Below the pieces are notes generated by a model. It did not search any database. It saw nothing but the letters and a program-made list of their open reading frames with translations, and had not been told where the DNA came from. From a virus, in IMG/VR virus record IMGVR_UViG_3300014838_000403, positions 1 to 36,580 of that record: a DNA stretch of 36,580 nucleotides; one strand, given 5' to 3'. Position numbers and translations under genes: made by a program. This document shows positions 32,125 through 36,580 of this stretch, in pieces; positions within the stretch are counted from its first letter, which is position 1, and each line of letters starts with the position of its first letter.

Positions 32125-32573
32125 TTGATTGCCACTCGTATACTTTCTGTGCGTTGCTCGTTAATAGCAATTCCCTCAGGGATAGTATTGTCGTGGGATT
32201 CCCGGTAGGTTTCGATAGTCCTTGAGTTAGGGGAGATTTTGATAGTTACATATTCGGCATCGACCTTGTCGGGATCGGTCACCTCATATAGTTGGCCGAC
32301 AGGACTGCGGCTGATCTTAAAGTGTTCGCCGGCAATGACCGTCCAGTCCTGACCATAGAGGGCTTTGGCTTTGGCGTTAATCTGCCCCTTAGCTTGACTC
32401 TCATAAGATTCAATATCGTCTAAGGCATCTTTGATTAGGTTTTTGGCGTTAACGATGGCCGACAGGGAAGCAAAGAACTTCTCGTCGGTTTCGATCTTTT
32501 TAGAGTTGTCTAGGATAGTCTTAAAACTCTCTAAATCTAGATCTAAAAACTTAAGTATGTCTTTGTCGTTCAT
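32121..32573 (-). CDS. Hypothetical protein between annealing protein and exonuclease
   Basis: 150 residues. Helical N-terminal half, including LDLDLESFKTILDNSKKIE and AIVNAKNLIKDALDDIES. The C-terminal beta half (GEHFKISRSPVGQLYEVTDP) has an acidic end. Residues look like proteins commonly found between recombinase and exonuclease genes (size similar to Gp157-type), but the similarity is too weak to name. Both ends overlap neighbours by 4 bp as ATGA, indicating a tight operon. Possible single-strand-binding or nuclease-inhibitor role; unproven. Confidence 0.6.
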   Translation of the reverse strand: MNDKDILKFLDLDLESFKTILDNSKKIETDEKFFASLSAIVNAKNLIKDALDDIESYESQAKGQINAKAKALYGQDWTVIAGEHFKISRSPVGQLYEVTDPDKVDAEYVTIKISPNSRTIETYRESHDNTIPEGIAINEQRTESIRVAIK

Positions 32574-33229
32574 TTCGTCTCAACTTTCGTGGCTTGCTTC
32601 TTAATCATCTTACGAGCGTTTTTGAGTTTATCCTCAGTCGCTTTAGCTCGGTCGGTGGCACTGTCTGAACCGACAACCTCTATCTCTATAAATTCAGTTG
32701 GGTCGTAAATGTCGGAAGCGATACCTAAGACACTGGCGCACTTCTTAAAGGCATCACTGGCAGCCGCTTTCATATCGTTACCGAAGTCAAGTGGTTGTTT
32801 AATACCGTCGACCAATTCTTTCTTAAACTTCACTTCGGCTCTACCAAATTGGGTCTTTCGGACAGTGTGCCACATGCCATCTCTAACCGTTCGGCCGCTT
32901 AGAATCCCCTTAACTACACACGATCCGGTGATCTTGGCGACTTCAAAGGCTTCACCAACGGTAGTTTCAATATCAAAATCCCAATTAAAGCCGAATATAG
33001 CGTCTAGTGATCGACGGACGTAACTGGCTTTAACGTAAGTCCAACTGCCACCACCACGAGCCGGGCGGTCATAGGTCCACTTTTTTTGAGTAGAGTTAAA
33101 TATCTTTTGGATTTGATTGGCGTTAAATACCGAGGTAGTTCTAGTAATCTGTTCTACGTCTAATTTAAGCGGTTCGATCTGCCGGGCGACGGCCGTTGTT
33201 GGTGATTTATCTAGTTTGTTAGTTGGCAT
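32570..33229 (-). CDS. Rad52/22-type single-strand annealing protein
   Basis: 219 residues. The family signature is seen as WTYVKASYVRRSLDAIFG and GFNWDFDIE (residues 63-88), a beta-rich core with ITGSCVVKG, TQFGRAEVKF, and the helix DFGNDMKAAASDAFKKCASV with GIASDIY (148-175), which is the typical Rad52-like DNA-binding motif. It anneals complementary single strands in phage recombination and replication. The C-terminus is basic (KNARKMIKKQATKVE). It begins within the end of the 38-residue gene at 33211-33327. A tyrosine-rich loop probably contacts DNA. The family assignment is strong, the mechanism inferred. Confidence 0.87.
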   Translation of the reverse strand: MPTNKLDKSPTTAVARQIEPLKLDVEQITRTTSVFNANQIQKIFNSTQKKWTYDRPARGGGSWTYVKASYVRRSLDAIFGFNWDFDIETTVGEAFEVAKITGSCVVKGILSGRTVRDGMWHTVRKTQFGRAEVKFKKELVDGIKQPLDFGNDMKAAASDAFKKCASVLGIASDIYDPTEFIEIEVVGSDSATDRAKATEDKLKNARKMIKKQATKVETK

Positions 33230-33327
33230 AATTTCTCCGTTTCTACTGCTAGTTCATTGGTAAGAACTAGAATATTATTAAATATCTTGTCGAACTCCTC
33301 CGAAATCTCCCAAAACTCTAAATCCAT
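33211..33327 (-). CDS. 38-residue acidic peptide overlapping the Rad52 start
   Basis: From the ATG at 33327: MDLEFWEISEEFDKIFNNIL... to a TAG at 33213-33211. AAAGG lies 5-6 nt ahead of the ATG. It overlaps the start of the Rad52-type gene by 19 bp, so it may be a leader peptide or a coupled small protein. Acidic helix, no membrane segment, not recognised. It is too short for most gene callers. Confidence 0.5.
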   Translation of the reverse strand: MDLEFWEISEEFDKIFNNILVLTNELAVETEKLCQLTN

Positions 33328-33328
33328 A

Positions 33329-33463
33329 TTAGCCTTTCACGATCCAAGTGGTCGCTGTTAGGAAGTTAGTTAATATTAGTAGAAACACGAGGTGTCTCTT
33401 AACCAGAACATAGGCTATTTCTAGCGTGTTCATGTCGTTGATGTTAGTTTTTTTAGTAGTCAT
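33329..33463 (-). CDS. 44-residue single-pass membrane protein, first gene of the recombination operon
   Basis: From the ATG at 33463 to the TAA at 33331-33329. A basic N-terminus (MTTKKTNINDMNTLEIAYVL) is followed by VKRHLVFLLILTNFLTATTW, a membrane helix of about 18 residues. AAAGGA is placed 9 nt ahead of the ATG, and the promoter at 33521-33492 lies 29-58 nt upstream. Its stop is 1 nt before the next ATG. Function unknown; early phage membrane peptides of this size often act in superinfection exclusion or host takeover. Confidence 0.58.
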   Translation of the reverse strand: MTTKKTNINDMNTLEIAYVLVKRHLVFLLILTNFLTATTWIVKG

Positions 33464-33491
33464 TCGGTTTGTCCTTTCGTTTGACTTCTAC

Positions 33492-33521
33492 ATCATACAC
33501 CATTGGAGAGTGGTTTGTCAA
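33492..33521 (-). promoter_or_regulatory. Promoter of the recombination operon
   Basis: On the - strand, TTGACA (33521-33516), an 18-nt spacer and TATGAT (33497-33492) with TG just upstream. The leader is about 22 nt and carries AAAGGA. ACCA/TGGT half-sites flank the middle of the spacer. Confidence 0.72.
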
Positions 33522-33591
33522 CATCTATTTACATGAAATAGCCATACTTTGACACAATAAGCTCTATGATAAGATAGTGTATAATTACATC

Positions 33592-33629
33592 GCCGGAGGA
33601 ATAACTCTCATCGGTTTGTCGCCTCCGGC
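33592..33629. promoter_or_regulatory. GCCGGAGG/CCTCCGGC hairpin
   Basis: A perfect 8-bp stem at 33592-33599 and 33622-33629 with a 22-nt loop. On +, a TATAAT at 33580-33585 is followed directly by the stem. On -, the same stem holds GGAGG, a Shine-Dalgarno-like sequence, in front of an eight-codon frame (ATGAGAGTTATTCC...), so the SD would be hidden in the stem. The function is unclear. Confidence 0.5.
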
Positions 33630-33671
33630 TTTAAGTTGACTTTAAACACGATCGGGATTATATTAAAAAGA

Positions 33672-33695
33672 CTATTTGCTAAGGTCTACAAATAG
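33672..33695. repeat. Inverted repeat CTATTTG / CAAATAG
   Basis: A perfect 7-bp inverted repeat at 33672-33678 and 33689-33695 with a 10-nt spacer. The spacer includes the start of TTGCTAARGTCTAC, which recurs at 33719-33732. It may be a protein-binding operator or a hairpin in the - strand transcript. Confidence 0.55.
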
Positions 33696-33767
33696 AAAAC
33701 ACCTCCTTGCGGAGGTGCTTGCTAAAGTCTACGTATTTCATTATAGCGTAGTCAACATATTTGTCAA
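33692..33767 (-). terminator. Promoter directly followed by intrinsic terminator (- strand)
   Basis: On the - strand, TTGACA (33767-33762), a 16-nt spacer and TATAAT (33745-33740). About 17 nt after the predicted start comes CACCTCC-GCAA-GGAGGTG (33717-33700), a 7-bp stem with a GNRA tetraloop, followed by TTTTCTATTT. A transcript of roughly 42 nt is predicted unless read through. Confidence 0.65.
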
Positions 33768-33810
33768 CACCATATCTAGCAATTAGCGCACTTTATCGTA
33801 AGCTAATAAA

Positions 33811-33875
33811 TAAATATCTACAGGTTTGATACTCCTGATCTAAATGATTAACGTATCACTCTTACTAGATATTTA
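33811..33875. repeat. Nested inverted repeats TAAATATCTA...TAGATATTTA
   Basis: A perfect 10-bp inverted repeat at 33811-33820 and 33866-33875. Inside it is a TGATAC/GTATCA pair at 33828-33833 and 33853-33858. Nearby is ATTAGC/GCTAAT at 33782-33787 and 33802-33807. AT-rich nested hairpins like this are seen at phage origins and in regulatory RNAs; no named element recognised. Confidence 0.55.
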
Positions 33876-33995
33876 TAGCAGTACGGTGGTATGAGTTGAG
33901 AACCGAAGCCAACGATCAACGAGCAGTTAGTGCATCAATGGCTCATAGTCCTACCTAAAACGATACAGTGGATAAATAAAATTACAAATCCCGCT

Positions 33996-34205
33996 TCAAG
34001 TAGTAGGAGAGGGGGCGTGGTCTATTTGATACTCCTCAACTCTAGCGATAAAGTCTGTTTTATCAGCTAAGGCTTGGTCGTATCTGGCCTGAGCGGCTGT
34101 CAATTCTAAGGCTGTTCTGCCTAAACGAACTAAGATTACCAGCAATTCACCTCGTAACGGTTCGGGTGTACGGTGTTCCATCGTATCAAAGTAAGGGTCA
34201 TTCAT
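33996..34205 (-). CDS. Small acidic protein, last gene of the - operon
   Basis: 69 residues from the ATG at 34205, overlapping the preceding gene by 8 bp. MNDPYFDTMEHRTPEPLRGE is followed by an amphipathic helix with RYDQALADKTDFIARVEEYQ. No recognised domain. It is the last gene of the three-gene - operon that starts near 34895, ahead of the non-coding region. Confidence 0.55.
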   Translation of the reverse strand: MNDPYFDTMEHRTPEPLRGELLVILVRLGRTALELTAAQARYDQALADKTDFIARVEEYQIDHAPSPTT

Positions 34206-34575
34206 CTACAGCCTCATCTAGGTGGCTTAACCATTCCGGCGGTTCAATGGGTGGAGCAGCTTTATCAGGCTTAAATGGTTTAGTATCGTCCCAGTTCTCT
34301 ACGTTGTTAACTATATAATCTGGTAACTCTTGCATGTTGAGGTGGGCGGGATATTCACAGACCAACATGGTGGCCATCAGCTTACCGAAGTTCTTCTCTC
34401 TACCTCTTATAACATAACACTGGGCTTTGGGGTCTTCTGGGTCGCTGTCTATCAGAATGTGGTTAAACATCGCCAGCCTACCCAAGAACGTCCAGAGGGT
34501 AGAATTATGGCGGGTAGCTTCAAACTTCTCGCCACCCATCACTATTGTAAAATGCGGTTCAGAGTTCTTGCTCAT
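34198..34575 (-). CDS. Hypothetical protein of the - operon
   Basis: 125 residues, ATGA-coupled to the preceding gene (start 34575, preceding stop 34574-34572). The N-terminal part is alpha/beta (PHFTIVMGGEKFEATRHNST, then LWTFLGRLAMFNHILIDSD), and the C-terminal part is acidic and Pro-rich (DDTKPFKPDKAAPPIEPPEW). Not recognised. A role in replication or host takeover is possible; nothing supports a choice. Confidence 0.6.
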   Translation of the reverse strand: MSKNSEPHFTIVMGGEKFEATRHNSTLWTFLGRLAMFNHILIDSDPEDPKAQCYVIRGREKNFGKLMATMLVCEYPAHLNMQELPDYIVNNVENWDDTKPFKPDKAAPPIEPPEWLSHLDEAVDE

Positions 34576-34895
34576 AAGTCCTCGTCTCCTAAGCCCTCAT
34601 AAGGCAGAGGTGGCATTATACTGGGGTCAACCTGAACATGAATGTTGATAGCCGAGGCAGCGATAGCCTGTAACATAACCTCTCTTGTGGGCTTATCGGG
34701 CGGTGCTTCGTTAACATGAATCAAAACGTGCGCAAAGGCACAGACCTGATGTTTATTCTCTGGTAGATTTCTAAACCTACGCTCAACAGAGTTCTTGTAA
34801 TCACGCCTCGGCCACGCCGTATGGTGTGTATTCGATGCACAGTCGTCAGGGTAAAAGGGACACGCCGGATTTTCTAAATGACATTCGCCTTTCAT
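34572..34895 (-). CDS. Small Cys/His-rich HNH-like protein, first gene of the - operon
   Basis: 107 residues from the ATG at 34895, chosen because the -10 TATGAT (34910-34905) ends 9 nt before it; an upstream ATG at 34937 lies before that -10. It has C5, C12 and C19 with HHTAWPRRDY (24-33), then RRFRNLPENKHQVC and HVLIHVNEAPPDKPTREVM. Cys and His spacing suggests a treble-clef or degenerate HNH zinc fold. The nuclease-type catalytic set is not complete, so it may only bind DNA. The message would be nearly leaderless. Confidence 0.55.
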   Translation of the reverse strand: MKGECHLENPACPFYPDDCASNTHHTAWPRRDYKNSVERRFRNLPENKHQVCAFAHVLIHVNEAPPDKPTREVMLQAIAASAINIHVQVDPSIMPPLPYEGLGDEDL

Positions 34896-34904
34896 AATAC
34901 TTAA

Positions 34905-34932
34905 ATCATACTCTAAGAATTGAGAGTATAAT
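34905..34932. promoter_or_regulatory. Divergent promoters flanking a palindromic operator
   Basis: A TATGAT on the - strand (34910-34905) and a TATAAT on the + strand (34927-34932) point away from each other. ATACTCT (34908-34914) and AGAGTAT (34923-34929) form a perfect inverted repeat with an 8-nt spacer, and the arms overlap both -10 boxes, so a dimeric repressor there would shut both directions. Confidence 0.6.
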
Positions 34933-34956
34933 AGCAATATAAAATAAGGAATTATT

Positions 34957-35142
34957 ATGAATCATCTATCAGTATTACTTGTAGTCGTTTGGGTAGTCCT
35001 AGTCTGTATCTCTCAATATTTCTTAAACTGGATCGTATTTAGTTCCACTGGGTTGGCCGTCATAGGCTTTATTGGCCTAGTAGGAGCTATCCTGTGGCTT
35101 CTGGCTGGATTTTACCCGCTAAACATTCATTTACCCAAATGA
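34957..35142 (+). CDS. Small membrane protein with two TM segments
   Basis: 61 residues. Two hydrophobic segments at about 5-23 (VLLVVVWVVLVCISQYFL) and 32-54 (GLAVIGFIGLVGAILWLLAGF), joined by a short loop. AAGGA lies ahead of the ATG, and the leader is about 17 nt from the TATAAT. The stop overlaps the next small frame as ATGA. Possibly an immunity or superinfection-exclusion membrane protein, but function is unknown. Confidence 0.62.
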   Translation: MNHLSVLLVVVWVVLVCISQYFLNWIVFSSTGLAVIGFIGLVGAILWLLAGFYPLNIHLPK

Positions 35143-35219
35143 GTTTCTTTGTCGGTCTAGTGATTGTGGTAGTCGCTCTATGCGTACTACTTATTGACCG
35201 TAGTCGGCCAAAGTTATAA
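35139..35219 (+). CDS. 26-residue membrane peptide, ATGA-coupled
   Basis: Start ATG 35139-35141 overlapping the previous stop; the frame ends TAA at 35217-35219. The sequence MSFFVGLVIVVVALCVLLID is a membrane helix ending in RSRPKL. Too short for most gene callers. Coupling to the 61-residue protein suggests that the pair forms a membrane complex. Confidence 0.5.
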   Translation: MSFFVGLVIVVVALCVLLIDRSRPKL

Positions 35220-35238
35220 ACAGATTTTATAAAATCTA

Positions 35239-35268
35239 TTGACAACTCAGCATACGCTGTGTTATATT
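35239..35268 (+). promoter_or_regulatory. Promoter near 35.24 kb, near-copy of the 12416 promoter
   Basis: TTGACA (35239-35244), an 18-nt spacer and TATATT (35263-35268). It matches the 12416 promoter at 28 of 34 positions, including the spacer AGCATACGCT, where spacer conservation is not needed by polymerase. This suggests a shared operator. The predicted start is about 35275, giving a leader of about 207 nt to the ATG at 35482. Confidence 0.72.
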
Positions 35269-35292
35269 GTTGGTACAGTCATTCAAATAAAT

Positions 35293-35406
35293 ATGACTGC
35301 GCACACTAAAAAGAGAATCAACAAGATCAGTCGAAAATGACTGCAACGACAAGTTCAAGCATCATCTGATCTGAATCTCTACATCAATGCCGGTGCTGAC
35401 AAGTAA
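35293..35406 (+). pseudogene. Short frame interrupted by an in-frame TGA
   Basis: ATG at 35293 reads MTAHTKKRINKISRK then TGA at 35338-35340, and continues in the same frame as LQRQVQASSDLNLYINAGAD to TAA at 35404-35406. The basic start and polar continuation look like one protein of 36 residues. TGA is a normal stop elsewhere here (many ATGA overlaps), so this could be a TGG-to-TGA mutation, a readthrough codon, or coincidence in a leader RNA. Confidence 0.4.
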
Positions 35407-35452
35407 CCTGGGTGCGGCGGGTCAGTAAACGGAGCTTTAAAACGGCCGGCAT
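35387..35452 (+). ncRNA. Candidate structured leader RNA
   Basis: ATGCCGG (35387-35393) pairs with CCGGCAT (35446-35452), 7 bp. Inside, GCTGAC (35395-35400) pairs with GTCAGT (35421-35426), and the G/C-rich intervening part could form more helices. It ends about 30 nt before the ATG at 35482. No known riboswitch class was recognised, and there is no T-run, so it is not a simple terminator. Confidence 0.45.
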
Positions 35453-35481
35453 CTTTGACATAAAACAAAAAGGACTACAAA

Positions 35482-35556
35482 ATGATAACTAAACTAGCCG
35501 GGATAACCATTACAATCATAGCCCTATGGGCATTTATGACATTATTACTAATATAG
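35482..35556 (+). CDS. 24-residue membrane peptide
   Basis: ATG at 35482 with AAGGA 8 nt upstream, ending TAG at 35554-35556. MITKLAGITITIIALWAFMT and a Leu/Ile end form one membrane helix. It is the first clear coding unit after the long leader behind the 35239 promoter. A small toxin-like or exclusion peptide is possible; unproven. Confidence 0.48.
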   Translation: MITKLAGITITIIALWAFMTLLLI

Positions 35557-35565
35557 GACAAATCT

Positions 35566-35730
35566 ATGGGCGATAAAATACCTTACACACCATTTCATAA
35601 ACGAGACAGCAAGTATTATTCCGATCTTGCTAAACGTCGTAAAAATCCGCACTTAACATTTAAGGATAAAGTACTGGCTTCTAAGGCCGGTAAGAAATCT
35701 AAACGAAAGGCATTAAATGACCACAAATAA
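35566..35730 (+). CDS. 54-residue basic protein
   Basis: ATG at 35566 to TAA at 35728-35730, overlapping the next gene by 14 bp. Very basic: RDSKYYSDLAKRRKNPHLTF and KAGKKSKRKALNDHK. It lacks a clear Shine-Dalgarno and may be coupled to the peptide gene. Probably nucleic-acid binding; no family recognised. Confidence 0.52.
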   Translation: MGDKIPYTPFHKRDSKYYSDLAKRRKNPHLTFKDKVLASKAGKKSKRKALNDHK

Positions 35731-35962
35731 ATGCCCCCATACTACAGTCACTTGCGTTGCCACCAAAGTTATCAATGTTAAAGGAAAATTAATAATTGAT
35801 ATGGACTGGCCGACAGTCGAAGCCTACTGTGTCCAATGCGGTGCCGAGATACTCCCAGAAGATGTGGCCCTATACGACCAAAAGCATATTAACATTGGGA
35901 TCCCCAAAGGTGTAGTGGACTCAACTGACCCAGACCGTAAAGCTAAAGGAGGTTCAAAATGA
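35717..35962 (+). CDS. Small zinc-ribbon-like protein
   Basis: 81 residues. Cys at CPHTTVTC and YCVQCGAE (about C6, C13, C38, C41) form a likely zinc site. An alpha/beta middle and a Gly/Lys-rich tail follow. It overlaps both neighbours (14 bp and 4 bp), so it is part of a compact operon. Function unknown. Confidence 0.58.
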   Translation: MTTNKCPHTTVTCVATKVINVKGKLIIDMDWPTVEAYCVQCGAEILPEDVALYDQKHINIGIPKGVVDSTDPDRKAKGGSK

Positions 35963-36249
35963 CCCCTACCAATCCACCCCAATATAGTATAAGTGAGATA
36001 TTAGAAAAAGGAATGATTGATTGTTATAAGGCGGGGCTAGACCATGGAATTACAACTTCTGAATATGGAGTTGGCATTATATTAGAACAACGAGAATTAC
36101 CAGTATTATTGGCGGTAAACGAAGCCGAACAAGCCATAAACCAACTAATATACACCCAAGTGTTAGAGCTGATAGATAATGTAGACCCTACAGGTGCAAG
36201 CATAACGGCTAAACGTATTCGTGATAAGGCTAAAGCTAAATATATATGA
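35959..36249 (+). CDS. Hypothetical protein
   Basis: 96 residues, ATGA-coupled to the previous gene. Helical: QYSISEILEKGMIDCYKAG, then a long acidic helix with LAVNEAEQAINQLIYTQVLE, and a basic end (KRIRDKAKAKYI). No recognised motif. It precedes a gene that starts 7 nt after its stop. Confidence 0.55.
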   Translation: MTPTNPPQYSISEILEKGMIDCYKAGLDHGITTSEYGVGIILEQRELPVLLAVNEAEQAINQLIYTQVLELIDNVDPTGASITAKRIRDKAKAKYI

Positions 36250-36256
36250 GGAAGTG

Positions 36257-36544
36257 ATGATAGTTAAATTTGGTAATCTAGTACAGCCTCGCCATAGTGA
36301 GGATCCTGAAAAACCAGAGGCTAAGGCTAAGATTGAAGAAATGATGCAGAAGCTACACGAAGCTGGGTTTGTCAGACAGGAAAATATTGCTAATGGAGTT
36401 AAGGAAGGTAAGTTTTATCATGTCTTTGATATGCCACATCAGATTGAATTTGGTGGTGGCAACCAAGAAGCACTGGAAATAATGAAGCCCTACAGTAATT
36501 ACATGAAACCGATACAATTAGTCGGTCCTACGGAGATGACATGA
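36257..36544 (+). CDS. Hypothetical protein
   Basis: 95 residues from the ATG at 36257 with GAGGAAG just upstream; an in-frame ATG at 36221 overlaps the previous gene and lacks a Shine-Dalgarno. A helical N-terminus (DPEKPEAKAKIEEMMQKLHE) is followed by an alpha/beta region with FYHVFDMPHQIEFGGGNQEA. No family recognised. The stop overlaps the next ATG as ATGA. Confidence 0.58.
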   Translation: MIVKFGNLVQPRHSEDPEKPEAKAKIEEMMQKLHEAGFVRQENIANGVKEGKFYHVFDMPHQIEFGGGNQEALEIMKPYSNYMKPIQLVGPTEMT

Positions 36545-36580
36545 AACACTTAGATAATAATGCTACCCAACCAGACCCCA
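36541..36580 (+). CDS. Start of a gene running off the window
   Basis: ATG 36541-36543 overlapping the preceding TGA as ATGA; the visible 13 residues are MKHLDNNATQPDP. The frame runs off the end, so the product is unknown. It shows that the operon continues beyond the window. Confidence 0.5.
   Translation, partial: MKHLDNNATQPDP

Larger units (their letters stand above)
33522..33995. other. Non-coding structured region between two - strand operons
   Basis: About 470 bp with no supported gene on either strand; the longest open frames are 8-16 codons. It holds several hairpins and repeated motifs, listed separately: a GCCGGAGG stem, a - strand promoter followed directly by a terminator, CTATTTG/CAAATAG and TAAATATCTA/TAGATATTTA inverted repeats, and a repeated TTGCTAARGTCTAC (33677-33689 and 33719-33732). 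It could be a replication origin, a control region or a small-RNA locus; sequence alone does not decide. Confidence 0.5.

Noticed and set aside
33828-33858. Possible tRNA T-arm (GGTTTGATAC)
   Set aside because: No acceptor, anticodon or D stems could be paired around it; the surrounding pairs form an AT-rich hairpin instead.
133-36541. Circular joining of the window ends
   Set aside because: The last gene does not continue in frame into the methyltransferase tail, and the methyltransferase frame meets a stop when extended back over the end.
1-36580. CRISPR array or insertion sequence
   Set aside because: No regularly spaced repeats and no transposase-like frame or terminal inverted repeats were seen. 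Repeats found belong to coding fibres or hairpin leaders.

Overview
This window is a stretch of a double-stranded DNA phage (or prophage) genome. It carries a nearly complete morphogenesis and lysis region on the + strand (about 1-30.2 kb), a homologous-recombination operon on the - strand (about 30.1-33.5 kb), a ~530 bp non-coding structured/regulatory region with a small - strand operon beyond it (33.5-34.9 kb), and a run of small + strand genes (34.9 kb to the end). No integrase, polymerase, primase or helicase is visible. Joining the two ends gives no continuous reading frame, so this looks like a piece of a larger genome rather than a closed circle. The head-to-tail set (SU10-like adaptor, large terminase, portal, acidic scaffold, HK97-type capsid candidate; no obvious tape measure or sheath) suggests a short-tailed virion, but that is inference. 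The host cannot be named. A GH25 lysozyme, a DUF1906 glycoside-hydrolase-like virion protein and several apparently leaderless genes fit a Gram-positive-type host (for example Actinobacteria, or a Patescibacteria lineage) but prove nothing.

Layout. 1-1.4 kb: the end of a DNA methyltransferase, an HNH homing-type endonuclease, a second methyltransferase-like tail, a DUF5681 protein and a small putative regulator. 1.4-8.7 kb: small structural proteins, a C1q-tipped fibre, the adaptor, a large beta-rich tail protein, a DUF1906 hydrolase and fibre tips. 8.7-9.3 kb: an inserted - strand secreted-protein gene (moron-like). 9.4-12.4 kb: two probable internal-virion/ejection proteins. 12.4-15.1 kb: a small membrane protein, a - strand gene, and GroES - unknown - GroEL. 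15.1-21 kb: two small proteins, terminase, zinc protein, basic protein, portal, scaffold, and a tiny gene with a possible ATT start. 21.1-25.4 kb: capsid, decoration-like proteins, coiled-coil proteins. 25.4-30.2 kb: repetitive fibre, fibre tip, membrane proteins (holin candidates) and the GH25 endolysin. 30.1-33.5 kb (-): Rad52-type annealing protein, two PD-(D/E)XK nucleases, an HNH protein and small partners.

The most striking signal is a two-class organisation of gene starts. Class 1: at least six genes (1104, 9294-, 12455, 12923, 23867, 29040; probably 34895-) have a good -10 box ending 6-10 nt before the ATG, so transcription should begin at or within about 4 nt of the start codon (leaderless mRNA). 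Class 2: six late genes or operons (1444, 9417, 17411, 21105, 25426, 28387) share a leader in which the -10 is followed by a predicted start at the A of an AGGCAAT-like sequence, then a G/C-rich 5-8 bp hairpin with a U-rich tail, then a Shine-Dalgarno and the ATG. Each such element looks like a promoter fused to an intrinsic terminator or 5' stabilising hairpin. Other regulatory points are a 13-bp palindrome that makes two mutually exclusive extended -10 promoters in front of the chaperonin operon, a divergent operator at 34.9 kb, and two distant promoters (12416 and 35239) that are 28/34 identical including the spacer, which suggests a shared operator.
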